From NCBI RefSeq assembly GCF_014203535.1, contig NZ_JACHJI010000007.1, positions 1 to 64,000 on the forward strand: a DNA stretch of 64,000 nucleotides, given 5' to 3'. Under the pieces are notes generated by a model. It was not told the origin of the DNA. It made no database searches and was given only the letters and a program-made list of their open reading frames with translations. Position 1 is the first letter of the stretch, and each line of letters begins with the position of its first letter. This DNA is from Streptomyces griseomycini. GTDB lineage: Bacteria > Actinomycetota > Actinomycetes > Streptomycetales > Streptomycetaceae. Both the position numbers and the translations under genes were made by a program. Below, piece after piece: positions 19,144 to 27,879 of the stretch.

Positions 19144-20424
19144 TCAGCCCTTGAACCGCGGGAACGCACTGCGGCCGGCGTACACCGCGGCGTCGTCGAG
19201 GATCTCCTCGATGCGCAGCAGCTGGTTGTACTTGGCGACGCGCTCGGAGCGGGCCGGGGCGCCGGTCTTGATCTGGCCGCAGTTGGTGGCGACGGCCAGG
19301 TCGGCGATGGTGACGTCCTCGGTCTCGCCGGAGCGGTGGGACATCATGCACTTGAAGCCGTTGCGCTGGGCCAGCTCGACGGCGTCCAGGGTCTCGGTCA
19401 GCGAGCCGATCTGGTTGACCTTGACCAGCAGGGCGTTGGCGGCGCCCTCCTCGATGCCGCGGGCCAGGCGCTCCGGGTTGGTGACGAACAGGTCGTCGCC
19501 GACGAGCTGGACCTTGTCGCCGAGCTTGGCGGTGATGGTCTTCCAGCCCTCCCAGTCGTCCTCGAACAGCGGGTCCTCGATGGAGACGAGCGGGTACGCC
19601 TCGACGAGCTCGGCGTAGTACTCGGTCATCTCGGCGGCGGAGCGCTCCTTGCCCTCGAAGACGTAGGAGCCGTCCTTGTAGAACTCGGAGGCGGCGACGT
19701 CGAGGGCGAGGGCGATCTGCTCGCCGGGGGTGTAGCCGGCCTCCTTGATGGCCTCGAGGATGAGGTCGAGGGCCTCGCGGTTGGAGCCGAGGTTCGGGGC
19801 GAAGCCGCCCTCGTCGCCGAGGCCGGTGGCCAGGCCCTTGCTCTTCAGGACCTTCTTCAGCGTGTGGTACACCTCGGCGCCCCAGCGCAGGGCCTCGGAG
19901 AAGGTCTCCGCGCCGATCGGGGCGATCATGAACTCCTGGATGTCCACGTTGGAGTCGGCGTGCGAGCCGCCGTTCAGGATGTTCATCATCGGCACCGGCA
20001 GCAGGTGCGCGTTCGGGCCGCCCAGGTAGCGGAAGAGCGGCAGGTCCGACGCCTCGGAGGCGGCGTGGGCGACGGCCAGCGAGACGCCGAGGATGGCGTT
20101 GGCGCCGAGCGAGCCCTTGTTGTCGGTGGCGTCCAGGTCGAACATGGCCTGGTCGATCAGGCGCTGCTCGGTGGCGTCGTAGCCGACGAGCTCCGGGCCG
20201 ATCTGCTCGATGACGGCCAGGACCGCCTTCTCGACGCCCTTGCCCAGGTAACGGTTGGCATCGCCGTCACGGAGTTCGATGGCCTCGAAGGCGCCGGTGG
20301 AGGCGCCGGACGGGACGGCGGCACGACCCGTGCTGCCGTCGTCGAGGCCGACCTCGACCTCGACCGTGGGGTTGCCTCGGGAGTCCAGGATTTCCCGGGC
20401 TACGACGACGTCGATGGACGGCAC
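19144..20424 (-). CDS. eno: Enolase
   Basis: Glycolytic enzyme of 426 residues that interconverts 2-phosphoglycerate and phosphoenolpyruvate with two Mg2+ ions. Visible hallmarks are the N-terminal AREILDSRGNPTVEVEV, PSGASTGAFEAIELRDGD, the catalytic GLGDEGGFAPNL with its Glu, the metal ligands in ALDVAAS, SIEDPL and VGDDLFVTNP, and the signature LLVKVNQIGSLTET followed by SHRSGETED. I chose GTG 20424 because AAGGAG lies 7 nt upstream. An ATG two codons earlier directly abuts that ribosome site. It is the first of a run with divIC, DUF501 and ppx, but a hairpin separates them. Confidence 0.97.
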   Translation of the reverse strand: MPSIDVVVAREILDSRGNPTVEVEVGLDDGSTGRAAVPSGASTGAFEAIELRDGDANRYLGKGVEKAVLAVIEQIGPELVGYDATEQRLIDQAMFDLDATDNKGSLGANAILGVSLAVAHAASEASDLPLFRYLGGPNAHLLPVPMMNILNGGSHADSNVDIQEFMIAPIGAETFSEALRWGAEVYHTLKKVLKSKGLATGLGDEGGFAPNLGSNREALDLILEAIKEAGYTPGEQIALALDVAASEFYKDGSYVFEGKERSAAEMTEYYAELVEAYPLVSIEDPLFEDDWEGWKTITAKLGDKVQLVGDDLFVTNPERLARGIEEGAANALLVKVNQIGSLTETLDAVELAQRNGFKCMMSHRSGETEDVTIADLAVATNCGQIKTGAPARSERVAKYNQLLRIEEILDDAAVYAGRSAFPRFKG

Positions 20425-20540
20425 GAGCATCTCCTTCTTGGATGTGACGCGGGTGAGCAGGACCGCAAAGGCCCTGCGGGTCCGAGCCTAACCGGCTTCG
20501 GGCGATCGGCATCCGGTCGCCCGTCTCGTGGACAGGAGCG

Positions 20541-20568
20541 AGCTTAGATTGTTTCTGAACGGAACAAA
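20541..20568 (-). promoter_or_regulatory. Possible eno promoter
   Basis: On the minus strand TTTGTT (20568-20563) and TAAGCT (20546-20541) are separated by 16 bp, in the only AT-rich patch between eno and rpfA, about 115 bp before the start codon. Confidence 0.4.
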
Positions 20569-20621
20569 GCCGTTCCCGGAAACCGTGACGGAAACCGTGA
20601 CCTTGCGGAGCCCGTGAAAAA

Positions 20622-20663
20622 CCCCGCCCCGGTGCGTACGGGGGAACACGCACCGGGGCGGGG
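20622..20663 (-). terminator. rpfA intrinsic terminator
   Basis: Perfect 16-bp inverted repeat (20622-20637 and 20648-20663), followed on the minus strand by a TTTTT run. This is one of the few terminators here with a real U-tract. Confidence 0.9.
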
Positions 20664-20704
20664 AGCCCGTGGGGACGGGGAGGGGGGCCGCGCGGCCGCC
20701 GCTC

Positions 20705-21439
20705 TTACTTCAGGTGCAGCTGCTGGCCCGGGTAGATGAGGTCCGCGTCCTCGACGATGTCGTCGTTGAGCTCGAACAGCTTGGCCCAGCCGCCCTCGAC
20801 GTCGCGCTCCTCGGCGATCGAGCTGAGGGTGTCGCCCTTGACGACCTTGTACTCGCCGTCGCCCTTCGCGACCTTCTCGCCGGTCGGGGTGGTGACGGTC
20901 TTCTTCGCCTCCGGGCGCTCGGCGGAGCGGGAGGCCTTCTGCTCGGCCTCACGGGTCCCGGTGGAACCGGTGCTCTGCTCCTGGCCCTGGCCCTGCGAGC
21001 TCTGCGAGCCCTGCGAGCCCTGCGAGGAGCCGTTGTCCTGGGTCTGGGCGGAGCCGCCGCCGTAGGGGGCGTTCGACAGGTTCACGCCGCAGACCGGCCA
21101 GGCGCCCTTGCCCTGGCCCGCGAGGACCTTCTCGGCGATCTCGATCTGCTGGGCCTTGCTGGCCTGGTCGGCGGTGGCGGCGTACTGCGTGCCGCCGTAC
21201 GCGGCCCAGGTGGAGGCGGAGAACTGCAGACCGCCGTAGTAGCCGTTGCCGGTGTTGATGGACCAGTTGCCGCCGGACTCGCACTGGGCGACGGCGTCCC
21301 ACTCGGAGGCGGTGGCGGCGGAGGCGTTGCCGGCCGCCATCAGCGGGGCGGCGACGGCGGCGCCGGTGACACCGGCGACGGCGATGGCGCGGGTGGCCTT
21401 GGACGGACGACGGTGCTTGCCCTTGCCGGAGAACAGCAT
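20705..21439 (-). CDS. rpfA: Resuscitation-promoting factor with LysM domain
   Basis: Secreted peptidoglycan hydrolase of 244 residues. It has a signal peptide (about 1-42, ending NASAA), an Rpf lysozyme-like domain (about 43-118) with the catalytic glutamate in AQCESGGNW (Glu54) and the family blocks GYYGGLQFS and VLAGQGKGAWPVCG, a Gln/Ser/Gly linker, and a C-terminal LysM (about 196-244) with KVVKGDTLSSIA. Rpf proteins loosen spore and hyphal walls at germination. Its leader is an exceptionally clear ydaO-type riboswitch, so expression should respond to c-di-AMP. It is adjacent to the paralogue rpfC on the same strand but has its own leader and terminator. Confidence 0.96.
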   Translation of the reverse strand: MLFSGKGKHRRPSKATRAIAVAGVTGAAVAAPLMAAGNASAATASEWDAVAQCESGGNWSINTGNGYYGGLQFSASTWAAYGGTQYAATADQASKAQQIEIAEKVLAGQGKGAWPVCGVNLSNAPYGGGSAQTQDNGSSQGSQGSQSSQGQGQEQSTGSTGTREAEQKASRSAERPEAKKTVTTPTGEKVAKGDGEYKVVKGDTLSSIAEERDVEGGWAKLFELNDDIVEDADLIYPGQQLHLK

Positions 21440-21457
21440 GGATGGATCCCCTCACCG

Positions 21458-21650
21458 ACGCCTACGAGGTGAGCTGTCGGGTTCGGGCCGGTTGAGTTGC
21501 CCGGCCGCGTCCCTCACGGGACGCGGCTCCACCCCAAGCCGGATCCGGCGTCAACTGCCCGGACACGGCGCTTACCTTGGGTCCCCCGCTCCTGCCTGCG
21601 GCGCATGACGCGACGACTGTTCCCGTGCTGCCACTGGCAGGATTCGGCGT
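21458..21650 (-). promoter_or_regulatory. ydaO-type (c-di-AMP) riboswitch in the rpfA leader
   Basis: Read on the minus strand, the leader contains the conserved ydaO elements in order: ACGCCGAATCCTGCC at the 5' side, GGAGCGGGGGACCCAAGG in the middle, TTGGGGTG, and the 3' block GAACCCGACAGCTCACCTCG followed by TAGGCGT. The terminal stem P1 pairs ACGCC (21650-21646) with GGCGT (21462-21458). It ends about 18 bases before the rpfA start codon. This riboswitch class binds c-di-AMP and is known upstream of rpf genes in actinobacteria. Bounds are approximate. Confidence 0.92.
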
Positions 21651-21732
21651 GGCGGCAGCCGGGGCCCGCGGTGGCGAGCGATCACGACCGTAGACACGCG
21701 ATCGGCCGAATTTCAAAGACGATCAGGGCTTC

Positions 21733-21748
21733 TGAGACCTATCTCTCA
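21733..21748. promoter_or_regulatory. Inverted repeat at the probable rpfA promoter
   Basis: TGAGACCTATCTCTCA has 5-bp arms (TGAGA/TCTCA) around 6 bp. It sits upstream of the riboswitch, in an AT-rich stretch between rpfC and rpfA where the leader transcript should start. The rest of 21440-21818 is the riboswitch. Confidence 0.4.
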
Positions 21749-21818
21749 CAGTCTTTAAACCGGACATTAGGCTCGAATCGTGACGCCAACTGCCGTCGTC
21801 CGCCCGCCTCTTCGAGCG

Positions 21819-22859
21819 TCACTTTTCGCCCGGTTCGACCCCGACCTCGAGCTTCTGACCGGGCAGGATGAGATCCGGGTCGGTCCCGACGGTCCGCTCG
21901 TTCTCCGCGTAGAGGGCACGCCATCCGCCGTCGAGCTCAAGGGAGTCGGCGATGGACCAGAGGCTGTCGCCGGACCGCACGGTGTAGGAGCCGCCGGCGG
22001 CGTCCCGGGAGGCGTCGGCGCCGCGCGAGGCGTGCCGGCCGGACGCCTCGGCCGCACGGCCCTCCCGCACGCCCTCCTCGGCGCTGGCGCCGCGGTGGCG
22101 GCCGGTCCCGGCACCCTCGGTGTCGGTGTCGGTGAGCACCGAAGAGCCGTCGGTCCGTCCGTACTTGTCCGGGTCGTCGCTCTTCGGGGTGGCCGAGGCG
22201 GAGGGGGATGCGTCGGTTCCGGCATCCGAGTCGGTGGACTTGTCGGACTTGGCCGATTCGTCGGCCGTGTCCTTCGCGTCCGTCGACGGGCCGGACGACG
22301 AAGGCGACGACGAAGGCGACGGGGAGGCGGAACCGGGAGCGGAGGTGGAAGCGGAGTCGGAACCGGACGACTCGCCGGATTCCGGCGAACCGGACGAGTC
22401 CGGAGAGCCGGACGCATCCGGTGTTTCCGACGCGCTCCGCGCGGAGTCTCCCGCCACGCCCGTGTCGACGCCGGCCGGTCCGGAACCCTGCTCCAGGCCC
22501 GCCAGCAGCCCGCAGGTGCGCCATGCGCCGACCCCCTGGTCGGCGAGGATTCTCTCGGCCACGGCTATCTGCTGGCCGCGGCTGGCCTGGTCGGGGCTCG
22601 GCGCGTAGTCGAGTCCGCCGTAGCCCTCCCAGTCGTCCTGCGTCAACTGCAGGCCGCCGTAGTAGCCGTTGCCGGTGTTCTGGCTCCAGGAGCCGCCGCT
22701 CTCGCACTCCGCGACCCGGTCCCAGGTCGCGCCGTCGGCCGCGCTGGCACTGCCGGCCCCGAGGAGCGGGATCGCGATGGCGGAGCCGGTCACTCCGGCC
22801 GCGACGATGAGTGCCGGAGCCTGGCGGGGGCGACGGTGCCGACCGTTTCCGGAGAGCAT
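21819..22859 (-). CDS. rpfC: Second resuscitation-promoting factor with LysM domain
   Basis: Secreted wall hydrolase of 346 residues. It has a signal peptide (about 1-41), an Rpf domain (about 42-120) with the catalytic glutamate in ECESGGSW (Glu53), then an unusually long Ser/Pro/Asp/Glu-rich linker of roughly 150 residues, and a C-terminal LysM with YTVRSGDSLWSIADSL. The linker suggests the catalytic domain is held well away from the LysM anchor. The start at ATG 22859 has AAAGG 8 nt upstream. Unlike rpfA its leader (22860-23098) shows no ydaO motif, so the two genes are probably controlled differently. The linker is Ser/Asp-biased compared with its neighbours. Confidence 0.93.
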   Translation of the reverse strand: MLSGNGRHRRPRQAPALIVAAGVTGSAIAIPLLGAGSASAADGATWDRVAECESGGSWSQNTGNGYYGGLQLTQDDWEGYGGLDYAPSPDQASRGQQIAVAERILADQGVGAWRTCGLLAGLEQGSGPAGVDTGVAGDSARSASETPDASGSPDSSGSPESGESSGSDSASTSAPGSASPSPSSSPSSSGPSTDAKDTADESAKSDKSTDSDAGTDASPSASATPKSDDPDKYGRTDGSSVLTDTDTEGAGTGRHRGASAEEGVREGRAAEASGRHASRGADASRDAAGGSYTVRSGDSLWSIADSLELDGGWRALYAENERTVGTDPDLILPGQKLEVGVEPGEK

Positions 22860-23098
22860 GCGGAAACCTTTCACAAGACAGCAGTTACCCGCGCGGCGGC
22901 CGAAGTGGGGGCACCGCACTTGATGGGTGAACGTATCGGCAGACGATCACTTGTCACAAGTTCATGCCGCGCAGATCACGTGAAGATCACAGAGGTGAGC
23001 GTGTGTCACGTTTGCGCTGGTCCTCGCGGGGCGTCGGGAAGGGCCGCGGGGAGCCGGCCCGGGGACCGGCGGCCCCTAGGCTCCTCCGGGGCCCCCGG

Positions 23099-24385
23099 TC
23101 AGGCCCCCGGCGGGGTGAACTCCACCGGCAGGGTGCGCAGTCCGCGCATGATGAGCCCGCCGCGCCAGCGCAGTTCGGCGGGGTCCACCGCGAGCCGGAG
23201 GTCCGGCAGGCGGGTCAGCAGGGTGGCGAGCGCGGTCTGGCCCTCCAGGCGGGCCAGCGGTGCGCCCAGGCAGTAGTGGATGCCGTGGCCGTACCCCAGG
23301 TGCTGGTTGTCGCGCCGCCCGAGGTCGAGCACGTCCGGGTCGGCGAACCGCTCCGGGTCCCGGTCCGCCGCGGCCAGGACGACGAGGACCGGGTCGCCGG
23401 CCGCGATGCGCTGCCCGCCGATGGTGACCGGCTCGGTGGCGAACCGCCAGGTGGCCAGCTCCACCGGGCCGTCGTAGCGCAGCAGTTCCTCGACACCGGT
23501 CTCCAGCAGCGCGCGTTCCCCGGCGGCCAGCGACCTCTGCAGGCGGTCGCGCTGCCCGGGGTGGGTGAGCAGGGCGTAGGTGCCGTTGCCGATGAGGTTG
23601 ACGGTGGTCTCGAAGCCGGCGAACAGCAGGATGAACGCCATCGCGGCGGCCTCGTTCTCGGTGAGGTGCTCCCCGTGGTCGGAGGCGCGGATGAGGCCGG
23701 AGATGAGGTCCTCGCCGGGGGCGGGCCCGGCGGGCAGGGCCTCGCGCTTGCGGTGGATCAGGTCGGCGAGGTAGCCGCGCATCTTCTTCACGGACCGCGC
23801 GACCCCGCCCCTCGGACCGCCCTGGTGACGGATCATCATGCCCGCCCAGTCGCGGAAGTCGTCCTGGTCCTCCCGGGGCACGCCGAGCAGGTCGCAGATG
23901 GCGTAAATGGGGAGGGGGAAGGCGAACTCGTGGATGAGGTCGGCCGAGCCGACGGCCGCGAACCGGTCGATGAGCCCGTCGGTGAGCTGCTGCACCCGGG
24001 GCGCGAACTCGGCGACGCGGCGCGGTGTGAACGCCTTGCTGACCAGCCGGCGCAGCCGCGTGTGGTCCGGCGGGTCGATGTTGAGCAGGTGCGTCATCAG
24101 TTCCGCCTTGCGCTCACCGGGGATGCCGGTCCTGCCCTTGGCGTGCGCGGGCTCGTCGTGGTGCGCCGGGTTCTTGGACAGGCGGGGGTCGGCGAGGGTC
24201 TGCCGGGCGTCGGCGTACCGGGTGACCAGCCAGGCGTCGACCCCGCTGGGCAGCCGCGTCCGGTGCACGGGCGCGTGCTCGCGCAACCAGGCGTAGGCGG
24301 GGTACGGGTCGCTCGCGAACTCCCAGGTGAAGAGCTCGGGGGCGCCGTTCTCGGGCCGGGACGGGTGCGGGTGCTGGTCGGTCAC
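23099..24385 (-). CDS. Cytochrome P450, CYP107-like
   Basis: Soluble haem monooxygenase of 428 residues. The oxygen-binding I-helix is AGFETT (256-261), the K-helix ExxR is EELLR with Glu300 and Arg303, and the haem ligand is Cys372 in GYGHGIHYCLGAPLAR. In that loop the usual Phe seven residues before the cysteine is Tyr365. Overall similarity is to the CYP107 type; from memory S. coelicolor has CYP107U1 at the matching place, linked to sporulation. No ferredoxin or reductase gene adjoins it, so it must use partners elsewhere. The start is a GTG at 24385, with a poor ribosome site. Downstream on the same strand is rpfC; upstream is mazG. Confidence 0.92.
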   Translation of the reverse strand: MTDQHPHPSRPENGAPELFTWEFASDPYPAYAWLREHAPVHRTRLPSGVDAWLVTRYADARQTLADPRLSKNPAHHDEPAHAKGRTGIPGERKAELMTHLLNIDPPDHTRLRRLVSKAFTPRRVAEFAPRVQQLTDGLIDRFAAVGSADLIHEFAFPLPIYAICDLLGVPREDQDDFRDWAGMMIRHQGGPRGGVARSVKKMRGYLADLIHRKREALPAGPAPGEDLISGLIRASDHGEHLTENEAAAMAFILLFAGFETTVNLIGNGTYALLTHPGQRDRLQRSLAAGERALLETGVEELLRYDGPVELATWRFATEPVTIGGQRIAAGDPVLVVLAAADRDPERFADPDVLDLGRRDNQHLGYGHGIHYCLGAPLARLEGQTALATLLTRLPDLRLAVDPAELRWRGGLIMRGLRTLPVEFTPPGA

Positions 24386-24437
24386 CTTTCGACCGTATCC
24401 GGCGGCGGACGGGCGGCACGGCCCGGGCGGACGCGGC

Positions 24438-25439
24438 CTACTCCCCCACGCCCTCGCCCACGCCCTCGGCGGCCCGTACCGCGTCCCGGTAGGCGCGGGC
24501 CGCCGCGCGCAGCGCCGCCTCCGGGTCGACGCCCTCCGCCTCGGCCCGCACCGCGAGGGTGAGCAGGTCGTAGCCGACGCCCTCCACCCGGGGCAGGGGG
24601 ACGTCCAGGCCCGCCGTGCGGACGCGGGAGGCGAGCTTGGCGGCGAGGGCCAGTCCGGGCTGGCCGAGGGGGATGCCCTCGGTGACCGAGGTGCGCCGCT
24701 TCTCGACCGCCTTGGTGCGCAGCCAGTGCTCCTTGACCTCCTCGGGGGTGGTCGCCGTCGCGTCGCCGAAGACGTGGGGGTGGCGGTGGACGAGCTTGGC
24801 GACGATGCCGCCGGCCACGTCGTCGACGGAGAAGGGCTCCTCGGGGTGCTCCTCGGCGATCCGGGCGTGGAAGACGACCTGGAGCAGGACGTCCCCCAGC
24901 TCCTCGCGCAATTCGTCCCGGTCGCCCTCCTCGATGGCCTCGACGAGTTCGTACGCCTCCTCGATGCCGTACTTCGCCAGGCCCTCGTGGGTCTGCCGGG
25001 AGGACCAGGGGCACTCCGCGCGGATGCGGTCCATGACCTGCACCAGGTCGAGCAGCCGGGCGCCCGGCAGGTCGTAGGAGGCGGGCAGCAGCTCCAGCTC
25101 GGGCATCCGGGACCGGCCGGTCCCGGCCAGGCGCGCCAGCCCGTCGGTCAGGGCGGGCTCACCCTCGCCCGTGGCCACGACCACCACCGTCCGCCCGTCG
25201 GCGCAGGCGTCCACCAGTTCCTGAGCCGTGGGGGACGCCTCCTCGACCCGTACCCCCGCCTCGCGCAGGTACGGCAGCTGCGGGTGGGCGCCGTCCGCGC
25301 ACAGCACCCGGTCGGCCGCGTGCAGGGCCTGCCAGGCGGGCCAGGACAGCAGTCCGGGCGCGACGCGGTGGCTGGTGGTGAGCAGGACGATGCGGCCGGG
25401 GCCGGCGTCGGGACGGGGTGCGCGGCTGGTTGCGTTCAC
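24438..25439 (-). CDS. mazG: MazG nucleoside triphosphate pyrophosphohydrolase
   Basis: House-cleaning enzyme of 333 residues that hydrolyses NTPs or dNTPs to the monophosphate and pyrophosphate. The central all-alpha MazG domain begins CPWSSRQTHEGLAKYGIEEA, with the Mg2+-binding EEAYELVEAI and EELGDVLLQVVFHA motifs. The N-terminal 115 residues resemble the tetrapyrrole-methylase-like extension of some MazG proteins but look degenerate. The C-terminal region (about 240-320) is helical and Ala-rich. The start GTG 25439 has no clear ribosome site. It is in line with the SurA-like lipoprotein gene upstream, a common actinobacterial neighbour. Confidence 0.92.
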   Translation of the reverse strand: MNATSRAPRPDAGPGRIVLLTTSHRVAPGLLSWPAWQALHAADRVLCADGAHPQLPYLREAGVRVEEASPTAQELVDACADGRTVVVVATGEGEPALTDGLARLAGTGRSRMPELELLPASYDLPGARLLDLVQVMDRIRAECPWSSRQTHEGLAKYGIEEAYELVEAIEEGDRDELREELGDVLLQVVFHARIAEEHPEEPFSVDDVAGGIVAKLVHRHPHVFGDATATTPEEVKEHWLRTKAVEKRRTSVTEGIPLGQPGLALAAKLASRVRTAGLDVPLPRVEGVGYDLLTLAVRAEAEGVDPEAALRAAARAYRDAVRAAEGVGEGVGE

Positions 25440-25512
25440 GGTCCGAAACTAACGCACCCCGCCGGTGGTCCCGGAAGTCGTCCACAGGGCGGCCGGCGGG
25501 GCGGCCCGGACG

Positions 25513-26160
25513 TCACAGGGGCTGCTGGGTCCCGGCCGACGTGACGTCCCGCACCCACGGGGTCCGGGCGTCGACGCGGCTGCTCTTCTCGGCGTCCCAG
25601 GCGCCGTAGCGCGGGTTGAGGTCGACGCCGAGGTCCTCGCCCGCCTCGGACAGCGCCTGCCAGAACTCGGGCCGGCCGGTCTCGGTGCCCAGCCGTTCGG
25701 CGAGCTTCTGGGCCTCGAGCTGGATCCGGAGGTTCTCGTCGAGGCGCTGCGGCGGCACGCCGTACTGCTGCAGCCAGGCCGTCTCGAGCGCCTCGGGGCC
25801 GCCGGCCTGCTCCTCCAGCCCGGACCGCATCCGCTGGACCTCCCGGGGGGTGACGGTCACCCCGGCGTCCCGGGCGGCGTGCTGCAGCACCCGGTCCAGG
25901 ACCATGCTGTGCAGGGTGTCGCGGGTGAGACTTCCGGTGCGGGCGACGACCTGCTCGTACTGGGCCTCGTCCGGTACGGCAGCCCGCTGGGCCTCGCGGA
26001 CCTCGTCGACCCGGTCCTCCAGCTGCGACACGGTGATCCGCTGGTCGCCGACGACGGCCGCCGCGCCCGGATGCGCATCGTTTCCGCAGGCGGTGAGCAG
26101 GGGCGCCGCCGCGGCGATCGCGGCGGTGAGCAGGAGCGCGGTGCGACGGCGGCGGTGCAA
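25513..26160 (-). CDS. SurA-like lipoprotein
   Basis: Exported lipoprotein of 215 residues. An Arg-rich n-region and a hydrophobic stretch end in the lipobox LLTAC (Cys near 23). After it comes a helical domain (about 38-170) with VGDQRITVSQLEDRVDEVR, like the N-terminal domain of SurA/PrsA chaperones. No parvulin PPIase domain follows. It is probably a foldase-like or client-binding lipoprotein on the outer face of the membrane. I chose TTG 26160 because GGGAGG lies 5 nt upstream and it gives a good signal peptide; a GTG 15 codons earlier would lengthen the n-region. It sits just before mazG, as in other actinobacteria. Confidence 0.82.
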   Translation of the reverse strand: MHRRRRTALLLTAAIAAAAPLLTACGNDAHPGAAAVVGDQRITVSQLEDRVDEVREAQRAAVPDEAQYEQVVARTGSLTRDTLHSMVLDRVLQHAARDAGVTVTPREVQRMRSGLEEQAGGPEALETAWLQQYGVPPQRLDENLRIQLEAQKLAERLGTETGRPEFWQALSEAGEDLGVDLNPRYGAWDAEKSSRVDARTPWVRDVTSAGTQQPL

Positions 26161-26284
26161 GGAAACCTCCCGAGGAGAGTTTGTGCGGCGGTGCACAAAG
26201 TCTTGCGGTGATCGATGGTAGGCATCGGCCAAGCTCTGGCCAACCCATTCGACCAACGATTCACGACGACTTCCGGCACCGGCG

Positions 26285-26326
26285 CGGCACCGACACGACA
26301 CCCGTCGGCACCGGCACGGCACCCGT
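26285..26326. repeat. Two-copy 21-bp tandem repeat
   Basis: Two copies of a 21-bp unit beginning CGGCACCG, at 26285-26305 and 26306-26326, differ at two positions. They lie between the kinase stop codon and the SurA-like gene promoter, in non-coding sequence. Confidence 0.7.
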
Positions 26327-26340
26327 CGGGGTGGCGCCGG

Positions 26341-27879
26341 TCAGCCGCGCACCTGCCCCAGCCACTGCAGCGTCCGCCGGATCTCCGCGGCCATCGGGTG
26401 CCCGGGGCCCTGGACGCGTTCCACGTCGTGCAGCAGCCGGACCAGCGTGTCGTGCGCGGCGGCACGGTCGCCGAGGGCGAGCAGGAGGTGTCCGACGCGG
26501 CGGCGGACGTCGTGGGCGAGCTGCGGGTCGCCGACGGCCACGTACCGGTTCTCGTAGTACGTCAGCAGCGCCCGGTACTCGGCGAGCGCCGCCGCCGGTT
26601 CGCCGAGCTGCTCCAGGCACTGGGCGACCTCGTAGCGGTGGCGCAGCGCCTGCGGGTCGGCCTGGCCGGCCTCGGCGGCGCGTTCGTCGGCGAGGCGGCG
26701 CAGTTCGGGCAGCGCGCGCCGGTACTGGCCGTCGTCCAGGAGGGTGGCCGCGTACTGCTTGCGCAGGGTGCGGACGACCGGGGAGTGCTCGCCGTGCTGC
26801 TCGGCGGCGACGGGCAGGATCGCGCCGAGGATGTCGACGGCCTGGGTGATGCGGCCCTCGCCGAGCAGTCGCTTGACCTCGTCGACCGCGGCGGCGACGT
26901 CGGCCTTCTCCGCCACCGGCGCGGGCGGCGCGGCGGGGGCGGGCTGCGGCGCGGGCGTGCGTGCGCGGTCCGGCCAGGGGGCGTGCGGGCGCAGGAAGGG
27001 GCGGGTGGGGTCCAGGGGCGCCCCGGTGGGCGTGCCCCGCGCGGGCAGCAGCTGCGCCAGGTGTTCGTAGACCTCCTGCGCGGAGCCCGGGCGGTGCTGC
27101 GGGTCCTTGGCGAGCAGCCGCAGCACCAGTGTCTCCAGGGCCTCGGGGACCTCCGGGCGGATCCGGCGCACCGGCACCGGCGGCTCGTACAGGTGGCGGT
27201 GCAGCACGCCGAGCGCCGTCGAGCCCGCGAACGGCACGTCGCCGCTGAGCAGCTCGTGCATGAGCACGCCGAGCGCGTACAGGTCGGTGTACGGGCCGAC
27301 CGCGCCGCCCATCGCCTGCTCGGGGGCCATGTAGGCGGGCGAGCCGATGGGCGAGCCGGTGTGCGTCAGGCGCGTGGTGTCGCTGTCCATGACGGAGGCG
27401 ACGCCGAGGTCGAGCACGGTGACGGTGCCGTCCTGCTTCACCATCACGTTGCGCGGCTTGAGGTCGCGGTGGACGATCGGCACGGCGTGCACGGCGCTCA
27501 GCACGGCGCACAGCTGCGCGGCCACCGCCACGGTCCACTGCCACGGGTACGGGTCGTGCTCGGCGAGGTGGTCGCCGAGGTCGGCGCCGTCGACGTACTG
27601 CATGACGAGGAACAGCTCCTCGCCCTCGCTGCCCGCGTCGTGCACGGTGACCAGGCCGGGGTGGTCGACCTGGGCGGTCACCCGGCACTCGCGCACGAAG
27701 CGGCGGCGCAGCTCGTCGGCCTCCTGCCCGGCCACCTTGTCGGGACGCAGCAGCTTCACCGCCACGCGCCGGTCCAGCCGCTTGTCGTAGGCCGTCCAGA
27801 CCTGTCCCATGCCGCCCTGTCCGATGAGCGTGGACAGTTCGTAGCGGCCGGCGACGACACGTCCCGCCGTCACGGTCAC
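26341..27879 (-). CDS. Serine/threonine protein kinase with C-terminal TPR-like repeats
   Basis: Hanks-type kinase of 512 residues. The glycine loop is IGQGGMGQVW; Lys42 in VAVKLL, the catalytic loop VHRDLKPRN (Asp139) and MAPEQ are all present. The metal-binding DFG is DLG (157-159), a change tolerated in many bacterial kinases. A Pro-rich linker (about 275-325) leads to a helical repeat region (about 325-510) resembling TPRs, which suggests a protein-interaction output. No membrane helix or PASTA domain is present, so it is probably cytosolic. The GTG start at 27879 overlaps the stop of the membrane-protein gene as GTGA; a GTG two codons later (27873) is spaced better from GGAAGG. The coupled neighbour is a plausible substrate or anchor. 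Confidence 0.92.
   Translation of the reverse strand: MTVTAGRVVAGRYELSTLIGQGGMGQVWTAYDKRLDRRVAVKLLRPDKVAGQEADELRRRFVRECRVTAQVDHPGLVTVHDAGSEGEELFLVMQYVDGADLGDHLAEHDPYPWQWTVAVAAQLCAVLSAVHAVPIVHRDLKPRNVMVKQDGTVTVLDLGVASVMDSDTTRLTHTGSPIGSPAYMAPEQAMGGAVGPYTDLYALGVLMHELLSGDVPFAGSTALGVLHRHLYEPPVPVRRIRPEVPEALETLVLRLLAKDPQHRPGSAQEVYEHLAQLLPARGTPTGAPLDPTRPFLRPHAPWPDRARTPAPQPAPAAPPAPVAEKADVAAAVDEVKRLLGEGRITQAVDILGAILPVAAEQHGEHSPVVRTLRKQYAATLLDDGQYRRALPELRRLADERAAEAGQADPQALRHRYEVAQCLEQLGEPAAALAEYRALLTYYENRYVAVGDPQLAHDVRRRVGHLLLALGDRAAAHDTLVRLLHDVERVQGPGHPMAAEIRRTLQWLGQVRG

Noticed and set aside
22860..23050. Crp-like half-sites (GTGA/TCAC) before rpfC
   Set aside because: Spacing does not fit the Crp consensus; too many loose matches.
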